The notes beneath the pieces are model-generated. The model worked only from the letters and a program-made list of their open reading frames with translations. It was not told where the DNA came from and made no database searches. DNA of 19,057 bases from GCA-003244245 sp036521655. GTDB taxonomy: Bacteria; Actinomycetota; Actinomycetes; Mycobacteriales; Pseudonocardiaceae. Location of the stretch: positions 1 through 19,057 of the forward strand of contig DATDHI010000441.1 of the NCBI GenBank assembly GCA_036521655.1. The letters run 5' to 3'. Positions 5,415 to 13,343 of the stretch are shown piece after piece; the first letter of the stretch is position 1; every line of letters begins with the position of its first letter. A program made the position numbers and the translations under genes.

Positions 5415-5424
5415 CTGGGTTAGG
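5402..5424. terminator. Stem-loop at the crotonase/polyprenyl synthase junction
   Basis: ACCCAG and CTGGGT form a perfect six-pair stem around TAA, which is the crotonase stop codon (5412-5414). After one mismatch, CCT (5402-5404) pairs with AGG (5422-5424). The synthase stop (TTA on the plus strand, 5420-5422) falls in the right arm. The stem can form in both convergent transcripts. No T tract follows on either side, so it is a probable bidirectional terminator or 3'-end stabiliser. Confidence 0.55.
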
Positions 5425-6433
5425 AGGTGCGAGCTAGGACGTAGTCGGTTACTGAGGCTAGGGCGTCTCGGGCGGGGCAGTCCGGTAGGACGGCAAGTTC
5501 GGCGCGGGCGGAGTCGGTGTAGGACCGCAGGTCCTGCTCTGCGCGGTCCAGACCCCGGGACCCGCGCAGCAGGCACAGCGCCTCGGCGATCAGGGCGTCG
5601 TCGGTCAGCGGGCCGGCCAGCAACTCGTGGAGCCGGTCGACGCCGGGCTCGGCCAGTGCGTAGAGCATCGGCAGGGTGCGTACCCCCTCGCGCAGGTCAG
5701 TCCCGGGCGTCTTGCCGGACTGCGCGGAGGGCGAGGCGATGTCGATGATGTCGTCGGAGATCTGGAAAGCGATGCCGATCGTCTCCCCGAACCGGCGCAG
5801 CGCGTCGACCTGGTGCTGTGGGGCTCCGGAGAACATCGCGCCGTACCGGCCGGCGGTCGCGATGAGCGAGCCGGTCTTCTCCGACACGACTGCCAGGTAG
5901 TGCGCCACCGGATCGGCGTCCTCCGTGGGTCCCAGGGTCTCGCGCATCTGGCCTGTGACCAGCTCGGCGAAGGTGCGGGCGATGATCCGGACCGCGTCCG
6001 GCCCGAGGTCGGCGACCAGCCGGGAAGCGTGCGCGAACAGGAAGTCGCCGGTGAGGATCGCGACCGTGTTGTCCCAGCGGGCGTTCGCGCTCACCGCCCC
6101 CCGGCGCATGGTGGCCTCGTCCATGACATCGTCGTGGTAGAGCGTGGCGAGATGGACGAGCTCGACGACCGCGGCCGCGCGTACCACGTCCTCGACCCGC
6201 CCAGTGCCCCCCTCCAGCCCGAACTGGCCGGCGAGCAGCGTGAACAGCGGCCGGAACCGCTTGCCTCCGGCGTCGACCAGATGCAGCGAGGTCTCGGTGA
6301 GGAACCGGAACTCGCTCTGCACCTCCCGGCGCAGCAACTCCTCGACGTCTTCCAAGCCGCGCTCCAGTGCGGCGCGCAGCGCCGGGTCAGCCAGCTCCAC
6401 GCCCGCCACCACCTCGGATGCCTGCCTCATCAC
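5420..6433 (-). CDS. grcC: Long-chain polyprenyl diphosphate synthase
   Basis: A 337-residue trans-prenyltransferase that extends an allylic diphosphate with isopentenyl diphosphate. The substrate motifs are intact: GGKRFRP (56-62), first Asp-rich motif DDVMD (101-105) followed by RRG, the KT pair at 186-187, and second Asp-rich motif DDIID (227-231). The residue five before the first motif is Ala96, small, which fits a long product. Size and motifs resemble the homodimeric actinobacterial GrcC-type enzymes, so the likely product is the C40-C45 side chain of menaquinone. It begins four bases after the nuoN stop, as GTG (6433) directly followed by ATG (6430); either could be used. This makes it the last gene of the nuo operon in the window, linking quinone supply to complex I. 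The exact chain length is not visible. Confidence 0.9.
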   Translation of the reverse strand: MMRQASEVVAGVELADPALRAALERGLEDVEELLRREVQSEFRFLTETSLHLVDAGGKRFRPLFTLLAGQFGLEGGTGRVEDVVRAAAVVELVHLATLYHDDVMDEATMRRGAVSANARWDNTVAILTGDFLFAHASRLVADLGPDAVRIIARTFAELVTGQMRETLGPTEDADPVAHYLAVVSEKTGSLIATAGRYGAMFSGAPQHQVDALRRFGETIGIAFQISDDIIDIASPSAQSGKTPGTDLREGVRTLPMLYALAEPGVDRLHELLAGPLTDDALIAEALCLLRGSRGLDRAEQDLRSYTDSARAELAVLPDCPARDALASVTDYVLARTS

Positions 6434-6437
6434 CAGA

Positions 6438-8021
6438 TCAGGAGGCGAACGCGCCGAGCGCGGCCCAGTTCAGGGCGAAGGTGGGCAGCACCCCGAGCAG
6501 CAGGGTGATCACCACGCCAAGAGTGATCGCGGCAGTGGTGAACGCGCCGGGCACGCTCACCGACGGACCGTCGGCGGCGGGCTCGCTGAAGTACATCAGC
6601 ACGACCACCCGCAGGTAGAAGAACGCCGCCACCGCGCTGACCACCAGCGCCACCACCACCAGCGGCGCCATCCCGTCCGACAGGGCAGCGCTGAACACCA
6701 CCAACTTCCCGATGAAACCGCTGGTCAGCGGGATCCCGGCGAGCGCGAAGAGCAGGAAGGTGAACACCGCGGCGGTCAGCGGCGAGCGTTTGGCCAGCCC
6801 AGCCCATTGGGACAGGTGAGTGGCTTCACCGTTGGCATCGCGCACCAATGTGACCACACCGAACGCGGCGAGTGTGGTGAAGCCGTAGGCGAGCAGGTAG
6901 AACATGGTGCCGGACAGCCCCTGAGCGGTCAGCGCGATCGCCCCGATCAGCAGGAACCCGGCGTGCGCGACCGACGAGTAGGCGATCATGCGCTTGATAT
7001 CGGTCTGGGTCAGGCCCAGCACCGCGCCGATCACCATCGAGATGATCGCGACGCCCCACAGCAGCCCGCGCCACTCCCAGCGGGTGCCCTCGAACCCCAC
7101 GGTCAGCACCCTCAGGATGCCGCCGAAGGCAGCCACCTTGGTGCAGGCCGCCATGAACGCTGTCACCGGCGTCGGCGCCCCCTGATACACATCCGGGGTC
7201 CAGGTGTGGAACGGCCCCACCGAGCCCTTGAACAGCAGCCCGATCACCAGCAGTGCAAGCCCGCCGAACAGCAGGGTGTCCGACCGGTCGGTGCCGACGG
7301 ATGCCTCCGCGATCTTGGACAGGCTGACGGAGCCGGCATAGCCGTAGAGCAGCGCCACCCCGTAGAGGAAGAATGCCGAGGCGAAGGCCCCGAGCAGGAA
7401 GTACTTCACCGCTGCCTCTTGGGACAGAATCCGACGGCGCCGGGCCATCCCGGCCATCAGGTACAGCGGCAGGCTGAGCACCTCGAGTGCGATGAACATC
7501 GTGAGCAGGTCGTTGGCGGCGGTGAAGATCATCATGCCGCCGAGCGAGAACAGGAACAGCGGGAAGACCTCGGTCTGCATAGTCGTGCCCGCCGCGGTGC
7601 CCACGACTTGTGAGCGGTCCGCCGCGGTGCCCGGGCGCACCGCGGCGTCGGCGGTGAGCGCACCCCCCGGCTCGACGGTCCGGTCCGCGATGAGCAGTAC
7701 CGCCCCGAGTCCCAGAGCCAGCAAGGTGCCCCACAGGAACTCCGCCGGACCGTCCACAACCACAGTCCCGGCCAAGGTCACGACGTCCTTGGGACCGCCT
7801 CGGGAGCTGGAGTACAGGTGCACGCCCAGCGCCACACCCGCCGCGGCCAGCGTGAGCAGGGTCAGCCCGACCTGCGCCGACCAGCGGGCGGTGCGCGGCA
7901 CGAACGCCTCCACCAGCACGGACGCGCACGCCATCCCGAGCACCAGCAGCACCGGGGCGAGCGCCCCGTAGTCGACCGCAGGCGCCTGCAGGAGCGGGAC
8001 CTGCGCCAGAAATCCCAGCAC
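6438..8021 (-). CDS. nuoN: NADH-quinone oxidoreductase subunit N
   Basis: A 527-residue antiporter-like membrane subunit of complex I that takes part in proton pumping. About 14 hydrophobic segments are expected; the proton-path residues are present: Glu180 in FIALEVLSLPLYLMAG, Lys265 in LLFKGSVGPFHTWTPDVYQGAP, the lysine in ACTKVAAFGG, and the one in SGFIGKLVVF. The frame is open to 8312, but the upstream part is a shadow of nuoM. GTG 8021 gives MLGFLAQVPLL with GGGAGG nine bases upstream and starts two bases after the nuoM stop. A hydrophilic insert of about 35 residues (113-148, rich in Ala, Thr, Gly and charged residues) lies between early membrane helices; it is likely a surface loop. 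Confidence 0.93.
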   Translation of the reverse strand: MLGFLAQVPLLQAPAVDYGALAPVLLVLGMACASVLVEAFVPRTARWSAQVGLTLLTLAAAGVALGVHLYSSSRGGPKDVVTLAGTVVVDGPAEFLWGTLLALGLGAVLLIADRTVEPGGALTADAAVRPGTAADRSQVVGTAAGTTMQTEVFPLFLFSLGGMMIFTAANDLLTMFIALEVLSLPLYLMAGMARRRRILSQEAAVKYFLLGAFASAFFLYGVALLYGYAGSVSLSKIAEASVGTDRSDTLLFGGLALLVIGLLFKGSVGPFHTWTPDVYQGAPTPVTAFMAACTKVAAFGGILRVLTVGFEGTRWEWRGLLWGVAIISMVIGAVLGLTQTDIKRMIAYSSVAHAGFLLIGAIALTAQGLSGTMFYLLAYGFTTLAAFGVVTLVRDANGEATHLSQWAGLAKRSPLTAAVFTFLLFALAGIPLTSGFIGKLVVFSAALSDGMAPLVVVALVVSAVAAFFYLRVVVLMYFSEPAADGPSVSVPGAFTTAAITLGVVITLLLGVLPTFALNWAALGAFAS

Positions 8022-8023
8022 CG

Positions 8024-9613
8024 CTAGTGACCTCCCTGCCCGATGACCGGGTCGGTCAGCCCGACCTCGGTGAGCGTGGCTCCGACTGACGGGTTGATGA
8101 CCTGCAGCACCGGCTGCGGGTAGAACCCGAGCAGCAGGATGAGCGCCACCAGCGGCGCCAATACCACGACCTCGCGGATCGACAGGTCGGGGAAACGGGC
8201 GCGCCGCCGCTGCGTCGCGGCCTCCGGTGCCATCGCGGTCCCCGGACCCCCCAGTGTGCCGAGCACGGCCGCGCCCCGCACCGGACCCTGCATGAGCCGC
8301 TGGTAGAACCACAACACATACAACGCAGCCAAGATCATCCCCGTGGTTGCCAGGATTGTGTACACCGGCTCACGCGGGTAGGAGCCGATGAGCACCAGGA
8401 ACTCCGACACGAAGGAGTTGGTGCCGGGCAGCGCCAGCGAGGACAGCCCAGCGACCAGCATTGTCCCGGCCAGCACCGGCGCGAGCGCCGCCACGCCACC
8501 GTAGTCGCTGATCAGCCGGGAGCCGCCGCGGGCGATCAGCATGCCGACCACGATGAACAGCATCCCGGTGGAGATGCCGTGGTTGACCATGTAGAGCACC
8601 GCACCGGCCTGCGCCTGGGTGGAGAAGGCAAAGACCCCCAGCGCGATGAAGCCGAAGTGCGCCACCGAGGTATAGGCCACGAACCGCTTCATGTCGGTCT
8701 GCCCGACAGCCAGCAGTGCGCCGTAGAGGATCCCGATGACGGCGAGTACCAGCACCAGCGGGGCCAGCGCACGGGATGCGCTGGGGAACAGCGGCAGGCA
8801 GTAGCGCAGGAAGCCGTAAATGCCGACCTTGTCCATCACACCGACCAGCAGCACACCGGCACCCACCGGGGCCTCCGCACCGGCGTCGGGCAGCCAGGTG
8901 TGGAATGGCACCAGCGGCGCCTTGATCGCGAAAGCCACGAAGAACCCGAGGAACAGCCAGATCTGGGTGCTCTGCGGGATGCTCCCGGAGATGCGCACCA
9001 GGGTGGCCCAGTCGAAGGTGCCCTGGCCCAGCCGCTGCGAGCTCACCACGTACACGCCGATCACGCTGCCCAGCATGATCAGCCCGCCCAGCAGCGAGTA
9101 CAGGAAGAACTTCACCGCTGCGTACTGCCGTCGCGGGCCGCCGAAGCGGCCGATGAGGAAGTACATCGGCACCAGCATGACCTCGAAGAACACGTAGAAC
9201 AGGAGCACGTCGGTGGCGACGAAGACCCCTATCATCATCGACTGGGTAGCCAGCAGGAGGGCGTAGAAACCCGCGGCGCTGCGGCCCTCGGGCAGCTTGT
9301 CCTCCCAGGAGGCACCCATCACGATCGGCACGAGAACGCCGATCAGCGCGATCATCACCAACGCGATGCCGTCGATTCCCAGCGCGAAGCGGGCACCGAA
9401 GTCGGGGATCCACGGGACGGAGAGGATGAGCTGCAGCCTTCCCCCGCCGGGCTGGAAGGCCGACCAGGCCGCACCGGCCAGCGCCAGCTCCCCGAGCGCG
9501 AACACCAGCGCGGTGCCCTTGGCCGCAGCGGCATGGGAGCGCATCAGCGCGACCACCCCGCTGCCCACCAGCGGCAGCAGCAGCATCGCCAGCAGCACGC
9601 CACCGCCGCTCAT
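8024..9613 (-). CDS. nuoM: NADH-quinone oxidoreductase subunit M
   Basis: A 529-residue antiporter-like membrane subunit of complex I, one of three Mrp-related proton channels. Landmarks are Glu144 in LLFYVFFEVMLVPMYFLIG, Lys231 in FAIKAPLVPFHTWLPDAGAEAP, and Lys262 in GVMDKVGIYGF, matching the conserved proton-path residues. Length and hydrophobicity are typical. A hydrophilic stretch near residues 455-485 (GGPGTAMAPEAATQRRRARFP) connects the last helices. ATG at 9613 overlaps the nuoL stop as ATGA, so translation is probably coupled; the ribosome binding site is weak. nuoN starts two bases after its TAG. Confidence 0.95.
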   Translation of the reverse strand: MSGGGVLLAMLLLPLVGSGVVALMRSHAAAAKGTALVFALGELALAGAAWSAFQPGGGRLQLILSVPWIPDFGARFALGIDGIALVMIALIGVLVPIVMGASWEDKLPEGRSAAGFYALLLATQSMMIGVFVATDVLLFYVFFEVMLVPMYFLIGRFGGPRRQYAAVKFFLYSLLGGLIMLGSVIGVYVVSSQRLGQGTFDWATLVRISGSIPQSTQIWLFLGFFVAFAIKAPLVPFHTWLPDAGAEAPVGAGVLLVGVMDKVGIYGFLRYCLPLFPSASRALAPLVLVLAVIGILYGALLAVGQTDMKRFVAYTSVAHFGFIALGVFAFSTQAQAGAVLYMVNHGISTGMLFIVVGMLIARGGSRLISDYGGVAALAPVLAGTMLVAGLSSLALPGTNSFVSEFLVLIGSYPREPVYTILATTGMILAALYVLWFYQRLMQGPVRGAAVLGTLGGPGTAMAPEAATQRRRARFPDLSIREVVVLAPLVALILLLGFYPQPVLQVINPSVGATLTEVGLTDPVIGQGGH

Positions 9614-11544
9614 CGGTAGCTCACCGTCAGCAACACGGCGATCACCAGCACCGAGCCTCCCAGCATGCCGAGTGCGTAGCGGCGCACGAAGCCGTTCTGC
9701 ACCCTGCGCAACCGGCCGGACGTGCCACCCAGCAGCGCCGCGGTGCCGTTGACCACGCCGTCGACGCCTTTGTTGTCCACGAAGACCAGTGCCCGGGTGA
9801 GCCAGGTACCGGGCCGGGCGATGAGTGCTTCATTGATCGCGTTGGCGTACAGGTCGGCCCGGGCGGCGGCGACCGGCAGCGAGACCCGCTGTGGGCGTTG
9901 CACCGGCACCGGGTTGCGTCCGACGATCAGCCAGGCCACAGCCACGCCGACCGCGGAGACCGCCACGGTGAACAGCGGGACCAGGGCCACCGGGAACGGG
10001 GCCGCAGCAGGGGGCGCCAGGGGACCCAGCGCCGGCTCCAGCCAGTTCGCCAACCGCTCACCCGAAGCCAGGAAGTAACCGGCGACCACCGAGCCGATCG
10101 CCAGCGGCACCATGGGCAGCCACATCACCGGCGGGGACTCGTGCGGGTGGTAGCTCTGATCGTCAGCGGTTCGCAGGTCGCGCCAGCGCTGCGCACCGAA
10201 GAACGTCATGAACATCAGCCGGGTCATATAGAAGGCGGTGATCCCAGCGGCCAGCATCGCAAGGCCGCCGAAGGTCCAACCCTGCCAGCCGCCGACGCCG
10301 AACGCGGCCTCGATGATCGCATCCTTGGAGTAGTAGCCGGACAGGAACGGGAACCCGATCAGTGCCAGGTAGCCGCAGGTGAAGATAACGAAGGTGATCG
10401 GCAGGTACCGGGCCAGCCCGCCCATCCGGCGCATGTCGACCTCGTCGTGCATCGCGTGCATCACCGAGCCGGCGGCGAGGAACAGCCCGGCCTTGAAGAA
10501 GCCATGGGTGAGCAGGTGCATGATGCCCAGCGCGTAGCCGGCCGGGCCCAGCCCCACGGCCAGGATCATGTACCCGATCTGGCTGACCGTGGAGTAGGCC
10601 AGCACCTTCTTGATGTCGTCGTAGGCGCAGCCGATGATCGACCCGATCAGCAGGGTGATCACCCCCACCAGCGCGACGACCAGCCGGCCGGTCGCGGTGA
10701 GGTTGTACAGCGGGTTGCACCGGGCGATCAGGTATACCCCGGCGGTCACCATCGTCGCGGCGTGGATCAGTGCCGACACCGGGGTCGGGCCCTCCATCGC
10801 GTCGGGCAACCAGGCCTGCAGCGGGAACTGGCCGGACTTGCCGCACGCGCCGAGCAGCAGTAACAGGGCGATCGCCAGCAGGGTGGGCCCGCCGATCTGC
10901 CCGGCCCGGGCGAACACCTCGGAGTACTGCACGGTGCCCAGCGAACGCCAGATCAGGAAGATCGCCAGCGCCAGGCCGACGTCGCCGACCCGGTTCATCA
11001 GGAAGGCCTTCTTCGCCGCGGTCGCAGCACTCGGGCGATCCTGATACCAGCCTATGAGCAGGTAGGAGGCCAGACCCACGCCTTCCCAGCCGAGATAGAG
11101 CGTGACGAAGTTGTTCCCGAGCACCAGGATGAGCATCGCCGCGACGAACAGGTTCAGGTACCCGAAGAACCGCCGCCGGCTCCGATCATGCGCCATGTAG
11201 CCGATCGAGTAGATGTGGATCAGCCCGCCGACACCGGTGATGAGCAGCACGAAGGTCAGGGACAGCGGATCCAGCCGGATGCCGTAGTTGACCTGCAAGG
11301 AGTTGACGGCGAACCAGGTGCCCAGCCCCAGCTCCCGGGTCCGCTCCTCGGCACCCAAGCCGAGCCACTCGGAGAACAGCGCGACTCCGTAGCCGAACGC
11401 CGCGACCACCGTCGCGCAGCCCAGCAGGTGCCCCCACGCATTGGTCCGGCGGCCACCTACCAGCAGCACGAAAGCCCCGAAGGCCGGCAGCGCGACGAGC
11501 AGCCACGCGTACGACGCGAGCCCGGTCGCGGCGCTTGGTTCCAT
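9610..11544 (-). CDS. nuoL: NADH-quinone oxidoreductase subunit L
   Basis: A 644-residue membrane subunit, the most distal antiporter-like proton channel of complex I. The proton-path residues are visible: Glu154 in YLGWEGVGLASYLLIG, Lys236 in LGACGKSGQFPLQAWLPDAMEG, Lys351 in HGFFKAGLFLAAGS, and Lys407 in LSGYYSKDAI. The C-terminal part beyond residue 500 should hold the long lateral helix and the last membrane helix (the terminal segment LGMLGGSVLVIAVLLTV). ATG 11544 has AAGGAG nine bases upstream. Unlike its neighbours it does not overlap the gene before it: a 58-base gap separates nuoK and nuoL. Its stop overlaps the nuoM start. Confidence 0.95.
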   Translation of the reverse strand: MEPSAATGLASYAWLLVALPAFGAFVLLVGGRRTNAWGHLLGCATVVAAFGYGVALFSEWLGLGAEERTRELGLGTWFAVNSLQVNYGIRLDPLSLTFVLLITGVGGLIHIYSIGYMAHDRSRRRFFGYLNLFVAAMLILVLGNNFVTLYLGWEGVGLASYLLIGWYQDRPSAATAAKKAFLMNRVGDVGLALAIFLIWRSLGTVQYSEVFARAGQIGGPTLLAIALLLLLGACGKSGQFPLQAWLPDAMEGPTPVSALIHAATMVTAGVYLIARCNPLYNLTATGRLVVALVGVITLLIGSIIGCAYDDIKKVLAYSTVSQIGYMILAVGLGPAGYALGIMHLLTHGFFKAGLFLAAGSVMHAMHDEVDMRRMGGLARYLPITFVIFTCGYLALIGFPFLSGYYSKDAIIEAAFGVGGWQGWTFGGLAMLAAGITAFYMTRLMFMTFFGAQRWRDLRTADDQSYHPHESPPVMWLPMVPLAIGSVVAGYFLASGERLANWLEPALGPLAPPAAAPFPVALVPLFTVAVSAVGVAVAWLIVGRNPVPVQRPQRVSLPVAAARADLYANAINEALIARPGTWLTRALVFVDNKGVDGVVNGTAALLGGTSGRLRRVQNGFVRRYALGMLGGSVLVIAVLLTVSYR

Positions 11545-11602
11545 TCGGCGAAGCTCCTTGCCTTCCGGGTGGCCTTGGGGGCAGCTGGGAGCCCCTCGAG
11601 GG
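11545..11602 (-). other. nuoK-nuoL intercistronic gap with stem
   Basis: The only clear gap in the operon. It begins with the palindrome CCCTCGAGGG (11593-11602) directly after the nuoK TGA and can also form GGGGC/GCCCC around eight bases (11578-11582 with 11591-11595). The two structures share bases and cannot form together. It ends with the nuoL ribosome binding site AAGGAG. RNA processing, partial termination or simple spacing are all possible. Confidence 0.4.
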
Positions 11603-11902
11603 TCAGTACTTCAGCAGGTTCGCGTCGTCGACCGAAGCCGATCGGCGTGTCTTGAAGATCGCCATGATGATGGCCAGGCCCACCACCACCTCGGCGGCGG
11701 CCACCACCATCACGAAGAACGCCATGATCTGCCCGTCCAGCGTTCCGTTGATCCTGGAGAACGTGACGAAGGTCAGGTTCACCGCGTTGAGCATCAGCTC
11801 GATGCACATGAACACCACGACAGCGTTGCGGCGCACCAGCACACCGGCGGCGCCGATGGTGAACAGCATCGCCGACAGCAGCAGGTAATAGGTGGGAGTC
11901 AC
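11603..11902 (-). CDS. nuoK: NADH-quinone oxidoreductase subunit K
   Basis: A 99-residue, three-helix membrane subunit of complex I, homologous to MrpC. The two membrane glutamates needed for proton transfer are present: Glu35 in CIELMLNAVNLTFV and Glu71 in VAAAEVVVGLAI. Length matches the family. The GTG start at 11902 overlaps the nuoJ TGA as GTGA. The ribosome binding site is weak, which fits translational coupling to nuoJ. The C-terminal FKTRRSASVDDANLLKY is the usual short polar end in actinobacteria. Confidence 0.96.
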   Translation of the reverse strand: MTPTYYLLLSAMLFTIGAAGVLVRRNAVVVFMCIELMLNAVNLTFVTFSRINGTLDGQIMAFFVMVVAAAEVVVGLAIIMAIFKTRRSASVDDANLLKY

Positions 11903-12810
11903 TCGGCGCCGTCCGGCTGTTGCGGCTGCTCGCCCAACTCATCGGTGAGCTTGCCGGTGGGCTTCTTGCCCGGGGGCGGCTGCCCGCGCAACGCGCGAGC
12001 ACCGGGGCTTGCCCCGGCGTGCGCGATGCTGTGCACGTCGTCGTCCAGACGCTCCCGAGCGGTGGACTCGATGATCTCGGACAGCGAATCGGCGGCCACC
12101 GAACCGTCCGGCAGTAGTGCCGGCGTGGCCACCGAGCTGTTGGTGGCGAAAACCCCGGGGCCGGGCATCGGCGAGGGACGTGCACCCCGGATGCGGGCCT
12201 CCACCCGCTCTCGCTGGGTGAGCCGGCCCTGCTTGCTACGTTCGGTGAACGCCAGCACCATCGCACCGACCGCTGCGGTGATCAGCAGCGCGGAGGTGAG
12301 CTCGAAGGGGAACAAGTAGTCGGTGTACAGCAGCCTGCCGAGGTTGGCGACGTTGCCGCCACCGCCGGTGTTGGGTCCGGCCAGCCCCGCAGCGGTGACC
12401 CCCCTGAGGGCCTGGCCCAACATCGCCACCAGCAGCGCGGCCAGCCCGATCCCGGCCAGCGCAGCGGCGACCCGCTGGCCGTGCAGCACCTCGACCACCG
12501 AGTCCACGCTGTCCCGGCCCACCAACATCAGCACGAACAGGAACAGCATCATGATCGCGCCGGTGTAGACGATGATCTGCACGAAACCCAGGAACGGCGC
12601 CTGCTGGACCATGTACAGCGCACCCAGACACAGCATGGTCTGTGCCAGCCACAGTGCGGAGTGCACCGCGTTGCGGGCGAACACCATGCCCAGCGCGCCG
12701 GCCAGGGCGAGCGGGCCCAGGATCCAGAACGCGACGGTCTCCCCGAGGCCGATGGTGTCGATCGGCACCGGTAGGGGGACTGGCGGCTGCAGGGCGAGCA
12801 GGGGGTTCAC
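11899..12810 (-). CDS. nuoJ: NADH-quinone oxidoreductase subunit J, long tail
   Basis: A 303-residue membrane subunit of complex I. The membrane part covers about residues 25-189 with five hydrophobic segments and the conserved FVQIIVYTGAIMMLFLFVLML (77-97). Residues 191-303 form a hydrophilic, Pro/Gly/Ala-rich tail with no membrane segment. E. coli NuoJ is about 184 residues and lacks such a tail; actinobacterial members are generally longer. The tail probably faces the cytoplasm and may touch neighbouring subunits; its composition suggests disorder. GTG 12810 has GAGGAG six bases upstream and overlaps the nuoI TGA (GTGA). Its own TGA overlaps nuoK. Confidence 0.94.
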   Translation of the reverse strand: MNPLLALQPPVPLPVPIDTIGLGETVAFWILGPLALAGALGMVFARNAVHSALWLAQTMLCLGALYMVQQAPFLGFVQIIVYTGAIMMLFLFVLMLVGRDSVDSVVEVLHGQRVAAALAGIGLAALLVAMLGQALRGVTAAGLAGPNTGGGGNVANLGRLLYTDYLFPFELTSALLITAAVGAMVLAFTERSKQGRLTQRERVEARIRGARPSPMPGPGVFATNSSVATPALLPDGSVAADSLSEIIESTARERLDDDVHSIAHAGASPGARALRGQPPPGKKPTGKLTDELGEQPQQPDGAE

Positions 12811-13343
12811 CGGTGCTCCTCGCCCACCGCACCCTGCTGCTCCAGGGTGGGACCCTGCACGTAGTAGTCCAGCTCGCGCTCGCCCAGCCGCATCGGGTGC
12901 GGGGGCTGCTCCATCCCGGCCAGTAGCGGCGCGAGCAGGTCCTCCTTGGTGTAGATCAGGTCCTGCCGGTTGTCGTCAGCCACCTCGAACTCGTTGGTCA
13001 TGGTGAGCGAGCGGGTCGGGCAGGCCTCGATGCACAGGCCACAGCCGATGCAGCGCAGGTAGTTGATCTGGTAGATCGCGCCGTACCGCTCCCCCGGCGA
13101 GTAGCGGGCCTCCTCGGTGTTGTCTCCACCCTCGACATAGATCGCGTCCGCCGGGCAGGCCCAGGCGCACAGCTCGCACCCCACGCACTTCTCCAGACCA
13201 TCAGGGTGCCGGTTGAGCTGGTGCCGGCCGTGGTACCGCGGTGCGGTGATCTTCATCACCTCGGGGTACTCCTCGGTCACCACCTTCTTGAACATCGTCG
13301 AGAAGGTGACCCCGAAACCCTTCACCGGATCAAGCAGGCCCAT
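12807..13343 (-). CDS. nuoI: NADH-quinone oxidoreductase subunit I
   Basis: A 178-residue peripheral subunit with two [4Fe-4S] clusters (N6a and N6b) that pass electrons from NuoG towards NuoB and the quinone. The ligand motifs are CVGCELCAWACP (Cys53, 56, 59, 63) and CIGCGLCIEACP (Cys98, 101, 104, 108). The N-terminal GFGVTFSTMFKK helix matches the membrane-surface anchor of the family. ATG 13343 has AGGAGG upstream and overlaps the 3' end of nuoH by 14 bases, the longest overlap in this operon. The C-terminal part (about 145-178) is a polar extension. Confidence 0.96.
   Translation of the reverse strand: MGLLDPVKGFGVTFSTMFKKVVTEEYPEVMKITAPRYHGRHQLNRHPDGLEKCVGCELCAWACPADAIYVEGGDNTEEARYSPGERYGAIYQINYLRCIGCGLCIEACPTRSLTMTNEFEVADDNRQDLIYTKEDLLAPLLAGMEQPPHPMRLGERELDYYVQGPTLEQQGAVGEEHR

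Noticed and set aside
6438..8312. NuoN as a 624-residue protein
   Set aside because: The first 97 residues are a shadow of nuoM in another frame; GTG 8021 gives the normal hydrophobic start and has GGGAGG at good distance.
8579..9619. Long plus-strand ORFs opposite nuoL, nuoM and nuoN
   Set aside because: They are rich in His, Gln, Arg and Glu as expected from antisense reading of hydrophobic GC-rich genes; the sense frames have clear conserved motifs.
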